DNA from: Nitratireductor luteus
Lineage (GTDB): Bacteria > Pseudomonadota > Alphaproteobacteria > Rhizobiales > Rhizobiaceae
Direction of reading: 5' to 3'
Assembly: GCF_026162365.1 (NCBI RefSeq)
Contig: NZ_JAOANW010000004.1
Coordinates: 248,001 to 312,000, forward strand
DNA: 64,000 nucleotides
Position 1 is the first letter of the stretch, and every line of letters starts with the position of its first letter. This document shows positions 49,164-57,900 of this stretch, piece after piece. Made by a program: the position numbers and the translations under genes. Below the pieces are notes generated by a model. It was not told the origin of the DNA. It saw nothing but the letters and a program-made list of their open reading frames with translations, and did no database searches.

Positions 49164-50108
49164 ATGAAGAAGTTTTTGCTTGGTGCAGCTCTTTCGGCGC
49201 TGATGACGAGCTCGGCCATGGCCGAGAAGATCGGCGTCTCGATGGCATTGTTTGACGACAACTTCCTGACGGTTCTGCGCAACGGTATGCAGGATTACGC
49301 TGGAGAGTTGGATGGTGTCGACCTGCAGATCGAGGATGCGCAGAACGACGTCGGAAAACAGCTCAACCAGATCCAGAACTTCATCGCTTCGGGCGTGGAT
49401 GCGGTAATCGTCAACCCGGTCGATACGGACGCGACCGTCGCCATGAGCAAGGCCGCAGCCGATGCGGGCGTGCCGCTGGTCTATGTCAATCGCGAACCCG
49501 TCAATGTCGACGATCTACCCGACAATCAGGCCTTCGTCGCGTCCGACGAGCGCGAGTCCGGCACGCTGGAGACACAGGAGATCTGCCGGCTCCTCAAGGA
49601 GCAGGGCAAGGGCGACGGCGCCCAGATCGTCGTGATGATGGGCGAGCTTTCCAACCAGGCCGCACGCCAGCGTACCCAGGACATCCATGACGTCATCGCT
49701 ACAGATGAATGTTCCTTCATGGAAATCATCGAAGAGCAGACAGCCAACTGGAACCGCACCGAGGCGGCCGATCTGATGACCAACTGGCTTTCCGCCGGCC
49801 TGAAGTTCGACGCACTCGTATCCAACAATGACGAGATGGCCATCGGGGCGATCCAGGCCATGAAGACGGCCGGCATTTCCATGGACGAAATGCTGGTCGG
49901 CGGCGTCGACGCGACCCAGGATGCGCTGGCGGCGATGGAGGCCGGGGACCTCGATGTCACTGTCTTCCAGGATGCAGCGGGCCAGGGCAAGGGCGCTGTG
50001 GATGCGGCATTGAAACTGGCGAGCGGCGAAGACGTGGATCAGAAGGTCTACATCCCCTTCCAGCTGGTCACGCCGGAAAACATCGATCAGTTCACCAGCA
50101 AGAACTGA
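49164..50108 (+). CDS. Sugar/polyol ABC transporter substrate-binding protein (FrcB/MocB-like)
   Basis: The 314-residue periplasmic protein has a signal peptide (1-20, ending SSAMA) and the ribose-binding-type fold: KIGVSMALFDDNFLTVLRNGMQ, NQIQNFIASGVDAVIVNPVDTDAT, FDALVSNNDEMAIGAIQAMKTAGI and VDATQDALAAMEAG. It is the binding protein of a CUT2-class importer. The context (MocDEF-like operon, inositol dehydrogenase) suggests an inositol derivative, matching the role of MocB. The ATG at 49164 follows GGAGGAGAAATCA. Confidence 0.92.
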   Translation: MKKFLLGAALSALMTSSAMAEKIGVSMALFDDNFLTVLRNGMQDYAGELDGVDLQIEDAQNDVGKQLNQIQNFIASGVDAVIVNPVDTDATVAMSKAAADAGVPLVYVNREPVNVDDLPDNQAFVASDERESGTLETQEICRLLKEQGKGDGAQIVVMMGELSNQAARQRTQDIHDVIATDECSFMEIIEEQTANWNRTEAADLMTNWLSAGLKFDALVSNNDEMAIGAIQAMKTAGISMDEMLVGGVDATQDALAAMEAGDLDVTVFQDAAGQGKGAVDAALKLASGEDVDQKVYIPFQLVTPENIDQFTSKN

Positions 50109-50175
50109 TCGGGCCGGGGCGCCGGGTTCCGGGACCACAATGGATCTCGGAATTGCTGGCGCGTGGAAAACGAAC

Positions 50176-50221
50176 GTTCGCAGCGCCACCGATGTCCGTG
50201 AAGACGCACGGCGCTGCGAAC
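50176..50221 (+). terminator. Intra-operon stem-loop between binding-protein and permease genes
   Basis: GTTCGCAGCGCC (50176-50187) and GGCGCTGCGAAC (50210-50221) form a perfect 12-bp stem with a 22-base loop, inside the 277-bp gap between the binding-protein and permease genes. The rest of the gap shows no gene. There is no T-run, so message stabilisation or attenuation is more likely than full termination. Confidence 0.7.
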
Positions 50222-50385
50222 TGCAAGGCATCCGCCGGACGCGCTTTCTCTCCGGTCGGGTCCTCGCAATCTCTCCAACGGTCTCCGCGTCTCGGCGGTT
50301 CGAGGTGCGGGACGGTAGCCGGCACACAAGTGCTTGAACTGCTCGATGCAGGAATGTGGCCGGCGCTTCAGGATGGACAAAAGCG

Positions 50386-51414
50386 ATGGCAAACCAGGCA
50401 CAGGCGATCACGCCCGACAAACCGGACGAAACCCACAAGCGGCCGCGTTCCCACGAGCTCAACGCGCTGCTCGGTCTGGTGGGCATCGCCCTGATCTTCG
50501 AAATTCTCGGCTGGATGCTTCAGGGGCAGAGCTTTCTTTTCAACCCGCAGCGCCTCTCGATCATGATCCTGCAAGTGGCCGTCATCGGCATCATCGCCAT
50601 CGGCGTCACCCAGGTCATCATCACCGGCGGCATCGATCTGTCATCGGGCTCGGTGGCGGGCGCGACCGCCATGGTCGCCATGAGCTTTGCCCAGGTGAGT
50701 ACCTACCCCCGCGCCGTCTATCCCGAATGGACCGATCTGCCGGTCATCATCCCCCTGCTCATAGGCCTGAGTTGCGGCCTTTTCGCCGGCCTGATCAACG
50801 GCTTGCTGATCGCGTTCACCAGAATACCGCCGTTTATCGCCACACTCGGCATGATGGTGACGGCGCGCGGCGTGGCCAAGTGGTATACGAAGGGCCAGCC
50901 CGTTTCCTTCCCGACCGACACCTTTGCTTCTCTCGGTCAGGGCATGACACCCGTCATCATATTCCTGGCCGTCGCGGCGCTGTTCCACGTCGCGCTGAAA
51001 TACACCGTCTACGGCAAGCATACCTATGCGATCGGCTCCAACGAGCAGGCGGCGCGCATGTCGGGCATCAATGTCGAACGTCATCTTGTGATCGTCTACG
51101 CCATCGCCGGTCTTCTGGCCGCGCTGGCCGGCATCGTCGTCGCCGCGCGCGGGCTGACCGCCCAGGCCGGCATGGGCATCATGTACGAGCTCGACGCCAT
51201 CGCCATGGCGGTCATCGGCGGCGTGTCGCTTTCCGGCGGGCGCGGCTCCATCGTCGGCACGCTCATCGGCGCCGTCATATTCGGCGTCATCATCTCGGGG
51301 TTCACCTTTCTGAGGCTGGATGCCTACTACCAGGAGATGATCAAGGGCGCGATCATCGTCGCTGCCGTGGTAGCCGACGTCTACCGACAGCGCATGCGCG
51401 CATCGTCGCGCTGA
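50386..51414 (+). CDS. Sugar/polyol ABC transporter permease (FrcC/RbsC type)
   Basis: The 342-residue permease has about ten hydrophobic segments. Typical RbsC-class sequences are IIAIGVTQVIITGGIDLSSGSVAGATAMV (about 77-105), GLINGLLIAFTRIPPFIATLGMMVTARGVA, SNEQAARMSGINVERHLVIVYAIAGLLAALAG and AIAMAVIGGVSLSGGRGSIVGTLIGA. A polar N-terminal tail of about 30 residues precedes the first helix. The ATG at 50386 is chosen over 50356 for context. The ATPase gene follows 29 bp after the stop. Confidence 0.93.
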   Translation: MANQAQAITPDKPDETHKRPRSHELNALLGLVGIALIFEILGWMLQGQSFLFNPQRLSIMILQVAVIGIIAIGVTQVIITGGIDLSSGSVAGATAMVAMSFAQVSTYPRAVYPEWTDLPVIIPLLIGLSCGLFAGLINGLLIAFTRIPPFIATLGMMVTARGVAKWYTKGQPVSFPTDTFASLGQGMTPVIIFLAVAALFHVALKYTVYGKHTYAIGSNEQAARMSGINVERHLVIVYAIAGLLAALAGIVVAARGLTAQAGMGIMYELDAIAMAVIGGVSLSGGRGSIVGTLIGAVIFGVIISGFTFLRLDAYYQEMIKGAIIVAAVVADVYRQRMRASSR

Positions 51415-51443
51415 GCGACGCTCTGGCGCAAAGGGAGGAACAT

Positions 51444-52226
51444 ATGAGCACCGATCGCAAGATCATCCTCAAGACCGAGGGTCTCACCAAGCATTATGGC
51501 GGCGTGCATGCGCTGGAGGATGCAGATTTCGAACTCTACGAAGGCGAGCACGTCGCCATCGTAGGCGACAACGGGGCGGGCAAGTCGACTTTCGTTCGCC
51601 AGATCACCGGCGTCGAGCAGCCGACCAGAGGGCGCATCCTGTTCGAGGGCAAGGAGGTGGAGTTCCACAATCCTGTCGCTGCGCGCGAGGTCGGCATCGA
51701 GGCGGTGTTCCAGAACCTGGCGCTGGCCGACGACCTCGACGTGCCGTCCAACATCTTTCTCGGCCGTGAGGAGGTCTATTTCAACCTCGGCCCCTTCAGC
51801 TTCCTCAACCAGCGCAAGATGTACCAGCGCTCGCGCGAGGCGCTGGAGAAGACCGGTGTGAAGATCCCCAACCTGCACAATTCGATCGCCAACATGTCGG
51901 GCGGCCAGCGCCAGTGCGTGGCCATCAGCCGCGCCGCCAGCTTTGCCTCCAAGCTCATCCTCATGGACGAGCCCACGGCCGCGCTCGGCGTGCAGGAGAC
52001 GACGCAGGTCGAAAACATCATCCGCAACCTGAAGGAGCGCGGCATCCCGCTGATCCTGGTCAGTCACAATCTGCGCCAGGTGTTCAACCTGGTCGACAAG
52101 ATATGGGTATTCCGCCGGGGCCGCATCGCCGGCATGCTGGAGGCCGGCAAGACAGACGGAAACGAGGTGGTCTCCCTCATCACCGGAGTGCAGTCCGGCG
52201 TACACGAAAACGCAAGCTACATCTGA
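51444..52226 (+). CDS. Sugar/polyol ABC transporter ATPase, single-domain (FrcA type)
   Basis: The 260-residue ATPase has Walker A GDNGAGKST, the signature MSGGQRQCVAISRA, Walker B LILMDEPTAALG and switch histidine VSHNLRQVF. Most CUT2 importers use a ~500-residue tandem ATPase (RbsA, MglA). A single domain of this length is characteristic of the FrcA branch known from rhizobial fructose import. Its ATG follows AAGGGAGGAACAT. With the two preceding genes it completes the importer. Confidence 0.94.
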   Translation: MSTDRKIILKTEGLTKHYGGVHALEDADFELYEGEHVAIVGDNGAGKSTFVRQITGVEQPTRGRILFEGKEVEFHNPVAAREVGIEAVFQNLALADDLDVPSNIFLGREEVYFNLGPFSFLNQRKMYQRSREALEKTGVKIPNLHNSIANMSGGQRQCVAISRAASFASKLILMDEPTAALGVQETTQVENIIRNLKERGIPLILVSHNLRQVFNLVDKIWVFRRGRIAGMLEAGKTDGNEVVSLITGVQSGVHENASYI

Positions 52227-52321
52227 TCCTCCCGTGGCCCGGCGGCGCCTTCGGGTGCTGTCGGGCTTCTTTTTCCCGGACCTTGGCCGGGAGCATCTAC
52301 AAGCGCAACAGAGAGCGCACA

Positions 52322-53101
52322 ATGCGAAATGCAAATACACGCGCTGTCATCGTTGGCGGCACCCAGGGATTGGGTTTCGCCATCGCGCGGCAACTGGTCG
52401 AGGAAGGTTGCCGGGCTATCGTCCTTACAGGGCGCGACCGGGCAAAAGGCGCCGACGCGGCTGCTGCTTTGGCCGGACTTGGCTGCGATGCCCGTTTCGT
52501 TGCCGCCGACCTTGGAAATCTCGATGACTGCCATAGCGTGATCGAACAGTCCGGCGCGCTCATCGGTCCGCTCAATGCGCTGGTCAATGCCGCCGCGGCA
52601 TGCGACCGCGGAACCTTGCTCGATACCACGCCGGAGGTCTGGGCCCGGCTGATGGATGTCAACGCGCGCGGGCCCTTCTTCACCATGCAGGCTTTCGTCC
52701 GGCAGGCGCGGGATCACGGGATCCATGCGTCGATCGTCAATATCGTGTCCATGGTGATCCATTGCGGCCAGTCCTATCTGGCGCCTTACTCCGCGTCCAA
52801 GGCGGCTCTTGCGAATATCACCAGGAACACGGCTCAGGCACACCGCCGCGACCATATCCGCTGCAATGCCATCGCGTGCGGGTGGATGGACACGCCGGGC
52901 GAGGACGCGACCCAGAAACGCCATCATGACGCGCCGGACAACTGGCTGGAACTGGCCGAGGCTGAACAGCCGTTCGGCCAGCTGGTCAAACCGCATCAGG
53001 TCGCGCCGCTTGCCACGTTCCTCCTGTCGCCGCAGTCCGGCGTCATGACCGGCGCGATCATCGACTGTGACCAGAATGTTGCGGGCGCCTATCCCGAATA
53101 G
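52322..53101 (+). CDS. SDR family oxidoreductase
   Basis: A 259-residue short-chain dehydrogenase: cofactor loop VGGTQGLGFAIA (about 11-22), the NAAA-type NALVNAAAACDRG in place of NNAG, catalytic Ser143, Tyr156 and Lys160 in APYSASKAAL. A long upstream extension in the same frame runs through the ATPase gene and is rejected. It lies between the importer and the inositol dehydrogenase, so it probably oxidises or reduces a ring hydroxyl or carbonyl in the same pathway. The exact substrate is unknown. Confidence 0.9.
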   Translation: MRNANTRAVIVGGTQGLGFAIARQLVEEGCRAIVLTGRDRAKGADAAAALAGLGCDARFVAADLGNLDDCHSVIEQSGALIGPLNALVNAAAACDRGTLLDTTPEVWARLMDVNARGPFFTMQAFVRQARDHGIHASIVNIVSMVIHCGQSYLAPYSASKAALANITRNTAQAHRRDHIRCNAIACGWMDTPGEDATQKRHHDAPDNWLELAEAEQPFGQLVKPHQVAPLATFLLSPQSGVMTGAIIDCDQNVAGAYPE

Positions 53102-53155
53102 CGGTTCCGCAAAGTCTGTTTCGACCCTTTAGCGAAGATATAAAGAGAACCTCCC

Positions 53156-54160
53156 ATGACCGTAAAATTTGCTCTCCTCGGTGCCGGCCGCATTGGCAAG
53201 GTCCACGCCAAGGCGATCGCCGGCAATGCCGACGCCAAGCTTGTTGCCGTTGCAGATGCCTTTGCCGAGGCGGCGCAGGCTATTGCCGGAGCCTATGGCT
53301 GCGCCGTCCGCTCGATCGACGAGATCGAGGCGGCGTCCGACGTCGACGCCGTGGTGATCTGCACGCCGACCAATACTCACGCCGATCTCATCGAGCGCTT
53401 CGCCCGCGCCGGCAAGGCGGTGTTCTGCGAGAAGCCCATCGACCTCGATCTGGCCCGCGTAAAGAGTTGCCTTTCCGTTGTCGAAGAAACCGGCGCGGTG
53501 CTGATGGTCGGCTTCAACCGCCGCTTCGATCCGCATTTCTCTGCCGTGCGCGCGGCAATCGATGAAGGCCGGATCGGTTCGGTCGAGATGATACAGATCA
53601 CCTCGCGCGATCCGGGCCCGCCGCCGGCGGACTATATCAAATCCTCGGGCGGCATCCTGCGCGACATGACAATTCACGATTTCGACATGGCGCGCTTCCT
53701 TCTGGGGGAGGAGCCGGAGTCGGTGTTTGCGACCGCATCGGTGCTGGTCGATCCGGAAATCGGCAAGCTCGGCGACCATGACAGCGTCTCCCTCATCCTG
53801 ACCACCGCTTCCGGCAAGCAATGCGCCATTTCCAACTCGCGCCGCGCCACCTATGGCTACGATCAGCGCATCGAGGTGCTGGGCTCCAAGGGTGCGGTCG
53901 CGGCGGAAAACCAACGCCCGGTCTCCATAGAGATCGCTAACGAGACGGGCTTCACGCGCCCGCCACTGCACGATTTCTTCATGACCCGCTACACCGAAGC
54001 CTATGCGGCCGAAATAGCCGCGTTCATCGCGGCGATCTCAAGCGGTGCCGCGGTCTCGCCGTCGGGGCGCGACGGCCTGGTCGCGCTGGCACTCGCCGAT
54101 GCGGCGCTGCGCTCGGTGAAGGAAGGGCGCGCGGTGAAGGTTGCGGAGGTGATGGGATAG
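53156..54160 (+). CDS. iolG: Inositol 2-dehydrogenase (IolG-type, Gfo/Idh/MocA family)
   Basis: The 334-residue enzyme has the NAD fold FALLGAGRIGKVHAKAIAG, the lysine motif FCEKPIDLDL (Lys93) and catalytic Asp170 and His174 in SGGILRDMTIHDFDMARF. GFNRRFDPHF and SISNSRRATYGYDQRIEVLG-like segments are also IolG-typical. It oxidises myo-inositol or a related cyclitol to the 2-keto form; MocA of the rhizopine pathway belongs to the same family. It ends the plus-strand arm of the locus and faces a convergent LysR gene. Confidence 0.88.
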   Translation: MTVKFALLGAGRIGKVHAKAIAGNADAKLVAVADAFAEAAQAIAGAYGCAVRSIDEIEAASDVDAVVICTPTNTHADLIERFARAGKAVFCEKPIDLDLARVKSCLSVVEETGAVLMVGFNRRFDPHFSAVRAAIDEGRIGSVEMIQITSRDPGPPPADYIKSSGGILRDMTIHDFDMARFLLGEEPESVFATASVLVDPEIGKLGDHDSVSLILTTASGKQCAISNSRRATYGYDQRIEVLGSKGAVAAENQRPVSIEIANETGFTRPPLHDFFMTRYTEAYAAEIAAFIAAISSGAAVSPSGRDGLVALALADAALRSVKEGRAVKVAEVMG

Positions 54161-54173
54161 CCTAGCCAGGCTA
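54158..54173 (+). terminator. Small hairpin at the end of iolG
   Basis: TAGCCT-AGCC-AGGCTA forms a 6-bp stem that includes the iolG stop codon and is followed by ACTTTGG, without a T-run. It lies between convergent genes, so a weak terminator is possible. Confidence 0.3.
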
Positions 54174-54209
54174 ACTTTGGAGATCAGCTCACGAACGCTG
54201 GCAACTGGG

Positions 54210-55103
54210 TCAGCCTGTACGCTTGTTGTGCGGATCCAGCTCCGCCAGGAGCCACTCCCGGAACATCCGGATGGATGTGCGATTTCTCATCGCCTGTGAA
54301 TAGATGAGATAGTGCCCCTGGTATCGAACATCCACGCATGTGTCTTTCAACGGCCGGACCAGGCGCCCGTCTTGCAACTCTTGCTCGGCGAGCCGTGTCG
54401 ATTCAAGGGCGACGCCCAATCCATCCGCAGCGGCGGCGATCGCGAGGTAGCTTCGGTCGAACCTTGGGCCCTGTGGTTCAGGTGAGCGCAGTTTGTTGGC
54501 GCGGAACCAATCGCTCCAGCGGATCATCTTGTTATCGCTCTGGATCAGGATTTGATCGAAGAGATCGTCAACGCCGTTTATGAGCTCGGCTACGCCGGGC
54601 GCACACAAAGGTGTAACCGTTTCCTCGCCGAGCGAGATTATTTCGACGCCCTCCTGTTTCGGGACGCCGTAGAAGATATCCGCGTCGAATTCGCTTTCGG
54701 AGAAATCGGCGTAGGTGGTGTTTGCAGCAAGGCGGATGTCGAGGCCTGGATTGTCGGCGAAGAATCTCCGAAGGCGGGGGGTCAGCCACTGTGTCGCAAA
54801 GCTTGGTGCGCTATGGAGGCGAAGCAGGTTGGGGTTGCGTGTGGAAATCATCTGGAGCCCGTCGCGGATTTCCTGAAAGCCGCGCGAGACCATTTCGAAT
54901 AGCGCATAGCCTTCCGGTGTGAGCTCGATCGTCCGGCCGGTTCTGAAGAAGAGTGTCACCCCCAACAGGACCTCAAGCTTCCTGATCGCATGGCTGACTG
55001 CGCTCGGCGTCAGTGCCAGTTCCTCCGAAGCAGCCCGGAAAGAGCCGGCGCGACCGGCCGCTTCAAAGGCGCGCAAAAGCGAAAGAGGCACTTTGTCGAG
55101 CAT
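54210..55103 (-). CDS. LysR family transcriptional regulator (GcvA-like)
   Basis: The 297-residue regulator has an N-terminal winged HTH (PLSLLRAFEAAGRAGSFRAA, then LTPSAVSHAIRKLEVLLGVTLF, about 6-50) and a LysR substrate domain (LRLHSAPSFATQWLTPRLRRFFADNPGLDIRL onward), most like the GcvA group. The frame is open far upstream of the ATG at 55103, but that part overlaps the divergent SDR gene. It should control the divergent SDR / transketolase / TRAP operon in response to a small molecule. Confidence 0.92.
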   Translation of the reverse strand: MLDKVPLSLLRAFEAAGRAGSFRAASEELALTPSAVSHAIRKLEVLLGVTLFFRTGRTIELTPEGYALFEMVSRGFQEIRDGLQMISTRNPNLLRLHSAPSFATQWLTPRLRRFFADNPGLDIRLAANTTYADFSESEFDADIFYGVPKQEGVEIISLGEETVTPLCAPGVAELINGVDDLFDQILIQSDNKMIRWSDWFRANKLRSPEPQGPRFDRSYLAIAAAADGLGVALESTRLAEQELQDGRLVRPLKDTCVDVRYQGHYLIYSQAMRNRTSIRMFREWLLAELDPHNKRTG

Positions 55104-55140
55104 GATGAATGATGAACCAGAATCACCGATTGTTGTAAAG

Positions 55141-55157
55141 TTCGCGTTTGTGGCGAA
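55141..55157. promoter_or_regulatory. Candidate LysR binding site TTCGC-N7-GCGAA
   Basis: TTCGCGTTTGTGGCGAA is a perfect 5+5 inverted repeat in the 100-bp region between the divergent LysR and SDR genes. LysR proteins bind interrupted palindromes of this size. It lies 47 bp before the SDR start. Confidence 0.5.
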
Positions 55158-55203
55158 GCCGCTCCTGAACCAGTCTTCAGCGCACTGGCATAGGGAGGAA
55201 CGC

Positions 55204-55956
55204 ATGCTTCTGAGCGGCAAGACCGCAGTCATCTCCGGCGGCGCAAGCCCGCGGGGTATCGGAATGGCCACGGCACGTCTCATGGCATCCCATGGTGCGC
55301 GTATCGCAATTCTGGACCTCGATGAGGAGCAATCCCTCCGAGCTGCCAGCAGTCTCGGTGAAGGCCATATGGGGATCGGCTGCAATGTGGCCGATGGCCG
55401 TGCCTGCAAATCGGCGGCGGCCCGGATAATCGACGAGTTCGGCCGGATCGACATCCTCTGCAACAATGCCGGCATCACGCAGCCGGTGAAGACCCTCGAC
55501 ATATCCGCCGGGGACTGGGATCGGGTTCTCGATGTGAACCTACGCGGCGTTCTCTATCTGAGCCAGGCCGTGGTGCCGCATATGCGTGAACGCAAGGCCG
55601 GCTCGGTCATATGCATGTCGTCGGTTTCGGCGCAGCGCGGCGGGGGCATTTTTGGCGGTCCGCACTATTCTGCAGCCAAGGCCGGTGTTCTCGGGCTCGC
55701 CAAGGCGATGGCGAGAGAATTCGGCTCCGAGGGAATTCGTTTCAACTGCATCACACCCGGACTCATCCAGACGGACATTACGGGCGGCAAGCTGACGGAC
55801 GAGATGCGGACCGAGATCCTGAAAAACATACCGCTCAACCGCCTCGGCACGGCGGACGATGTGGCGGGAGCCTATCTTTTCCTCGCTTCCGATCTCTCCT
55901 CCTACATCACCGGCGCCGTCATCGACGTCAATGGCGGGATGCTGATCCATGGATAA
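55204..55956 (+). CDS. SDR family oxidoreductase
   Basis: A 250-residue short-chain dehydrogenase with cofactor loop SGGASPRGIG (about 11-20), LCNNAGIT, catalytic Ser140, Tyr155 and Lys159 in GPHYSAAKAG, and C-terminal YITGAVIDVNGGMLI. The ATG at 55204 follows AGGGAGGAACGC. Its stop overlaps the start of the transketolase N-subunit by 8 bases, so the three enzymes are coupled. It probably oxidises a polyol or hydroxy acid to the ketose-like substrate of the transketolase, though this is inferred from order. Confidence 0.92.
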   Translation: MLLSGKTAVISGGASPRGIGMATARLMASHGARIAILDLDEEQSLRAASSLGEGHMGIGCNVADGRACKSAAARIIDEFGRIDILCNNAGITQPVKTLDISAGDWDRVLDVNLRGVLYLSQAVVPHMRERKAGSVICMSSVSAQRGGGIFGGPHYSAAKAGVLGLAKAMAREFGSEGIRFNCITPGLIQTDITGGKLTDEMRTEILKNIPLNRLGTADDVAGAYLFLASDLSSYITGAVIDVNGGMLIHG

Positions 55957-56818
55957 GACGATGACGACACGATCCGCCTCGGCACACATCGGCTCGAACG
56001 TAACGCTTCAGGAACGCGCCTATCGCATTCGCCGTTATGCCGTACGAATGGGGAAGGTCCAGGGGCAGGGCTATATCGGGCAGGCGCTCGGTATCGCGGA
56101 CGTGTTGGCCGTTTCCTATTTCCATGCGCTCAACTACCGTCCGGACGATCCGGAATGGGAGGATCGCGACCGCTTCCTCCTGTCGATCGGGCACTACGCG
56201 ATTGCCCTTTACGCTGCGATGATCGAAGCCGGCATTCTGCCGGAATTCGAGCTTGAAACATATGGCACTGACGACAGCCGGCTGCCGATGTCAGGCATGG
56301 CCGCCTACACGCCCGGCATGGAGATTACCGGCGGGTCGCTCGGTCACGGCCTCGGTATCGCTGTCGGCATGTGCCTTGGGCTGAAACGCAAAGCCTCGAA
56401 GTCCTTCGTCTACAACCTTCTTTCGGACGGCGAACTCGGGGAGGGCTCGACATGGGAAGCCGCAATGTCAGCCGCGCATCATGGCCTCGACAATCTGATC
56501 GCCATCGTCGACTTCAATAATCAGCAGGCAGACGGACCATCCACGAAGACACTCTCGTCGGAGCCGGTCATCGATAAATTCGAAGCTTTCGGCTGGTTCG
56601 TCCAGCGCGTCGATGGCAACGATATCGATGCAGTTCGCGAGGCATTCGATGCCGCGCGCAGCCATCGCGGCAGTAAACCGCGGATCGTCATCTGCGATAC
56701 GAAGATGTGCAAGGGCGTGCCCTTTCTGGAGGAGCGAGAGATTACGCATTTCGTCCGCGTCGAGCCTGAGGAATGGACGTTCGCGCTGAAAGCACTCGAT
56801 GAGGGCCGCGTGCAATGA
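55949..56818 (+). CDS. Transketolase, N-terminal (ThDP-binding) subunit
   Basis: The 289-residue subunit holds the thiamine-diphosphate motif from SDGELGEG to VDFNNQQ (about 159-193), plus RFLLSIGHYAIALYAAMIEAGIL and the active-site TGGSLGHGLGIAVGMCLG. Whole transketolases are about 660 residues; here the two halves are separate genes overlapping by 4 bases, the form often found in catabolic operons. It moves a two-carbon ketol unit between sugars. The donor here is unknown and may be a non-phosphorylated or unusual ketose. Confidence 0.92.
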   Translation: MDKTMTTRSASAHIGSNVTLQERAYRIRRYAVRMGKVQGQGYIGQALGIADVLAVSYFHALNYRPDDPEWEDRDRFLLSIGHYAIALYAAMIEAGILPEFELETYGTDDSRLPMSGMAAYTPGMEITGGSLGHGLGIAVGMCLGLKRKASKSFVYNLLSDGELGEGSTWEAAMSAAHHGLDNLIAIVDFNNQQADGPSTKTLSSEPVIDKFEAFGWFVQRVDGNDIDAVREAFDAARSHRGSKPRIVICDTKMCKGVPFLEEREITHFVRVEPEEWTFALKALDEGRVQ

Positions 56819-57837
56819 AACTTTCCAAATATGAACCGCGCCGCCCGGCGGCGCCGGGTGAGCGCAAAACGACATCGGCGATGATCGCTTCGCTGGCCGC
56901 GGAGGGAATGCCGACGAAGGCCGCCCCCTTCGGTCATGCGCTCGTCTCCCTGGCTGCCGATCGGCCGGACATCGTCGGCATGACCGCCGATCTCGCCAAA
57001 TATACCGACCTGCATGTTTTCGCGCAGGAGTATCCGGACCGGTTTTACCAGATGGGCATGGCAGAGCAGGTTTTGATGAGCGCGGCCGCCGGCATGGCGC
57101 GGGAAGGCTTCACCCCATTCGTCACAACCTATGCCGTGTTCGCATCGCGGCGCGCTTACGATTTCATCTGCATGGCGATCGCGGAGGAAAGCCTGAACGT
57201 CAAGATCGTCTGCGCTCTCCCGGGACTGACCACGGGTTATGGTCCGAGCCATCAGGCCACCGAGGATCTCGCCATCTTCCGAGGAATGCCCAATCTGACG
57301 GTGATCGACCCTTGTGACGCCACAGATATCGAGCAGGCCGTTCCGGCCATTGCCGAACATCAGGGGCCGGTCTACATGCGGCTCCTTCGCGGCAAGGTTC
57401 CGAACATTCTCGATCAATATGGCTACAAGTTTGAACTCGGGCGCGCCAAGACCGTTCGCGGGGGCAGGGACGTTCTGTTCGTCTCGACCGGTCTGATGAC
57501 CATGCGTGTTCTCGAGGCCGCGCAGGAGCTGGAAAACGACAGCATCGATTGCGCCGTGCTGCACGTCCCGACGATCAAGCCGCTCGATACCGCAGCCATT
57601 CTGGAAGAAGCAGGAAAGTCAGGGCGTCTGGTCGTCGTTGCGGAAAACCACACTGTCGTCGGGGGACTTGGTGAGGCGGTGGCGCGTACGCTGATGATCA
57701 ACGGCATCACTCCGCAGTTCCGTCACATCGGGTTGCCGGATGAGTTTCTCGATGCCGGCGCTCTGCCGACGCTTCATGACCGATACGGCCTTTCGACGAG
57801 GGCGGTGTGCCAATCCGTGCGCTCCTGGCTGGGCTGA
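56815..57837 (+). CDS. Transketolase, C-terminal subunit
   Basis: The 340-residue partner has the pyrimidine-binding domain with catalytic Glu84 in QMGMAEQVLMSAAAGMAREG and FVTTYAVFASRRAYDFI. GLTTGYGPSHQATEDLAIFRGMPNLTVIDPCD carries the phosphate-region histidine, and the C-terminal transketolase domain contains VVVAENHTVVGGLGEAVARTL. An extended N-terminus (about 25 basic residues) precedes the domain. Together with the N-subunit it forms one active site. A TRAP binding-protein gene follows 63 bp downstream. Confidence 0.92.
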   Translation: MKLSKYEPRRPAAPGERKTTSAMIASLAAEGMPTKAAPFGHALVSLAADRPDIVGMTADLAKYTDLHVFAQEYPDRFYQMGMAEQVLMSAAAGMAREGFTPFVTTYAVFASRRAYDFICMAIAEESLNVKIVCALPGLTTGYGPSHQATEDLAIFRGMPNLTVIDPCDATDIEQAVPAIAEHQGPVYMRLLRGKVPNILDQYGYKFELGRAKTVRGGRDVLFVSTGLMTMRVLEAAQELENDSIDCAVLHVPTIKPLDTAAILEEAGKSGRLVVVAENHTVVGGLGEAVARTLMINGITPQFRHIGLPDEFLDAGALPTLHDRYGLSTRAVCQSVRSWLG

Positions 57838-57900
57838 CGCCGGCTGGGAGACCTTGGGGAGAACTCACGACGAACTTTGTCATCCACATCAGGGAGGATA

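Noticed and set aside
50334-52226. A 630-codon form of the FrcA-type ATPase
   Set aside because: The N-terminal part lies out of frame over the permease gene; the ATPase domain starts at the ATG at 51444 with a strong ribosome site.
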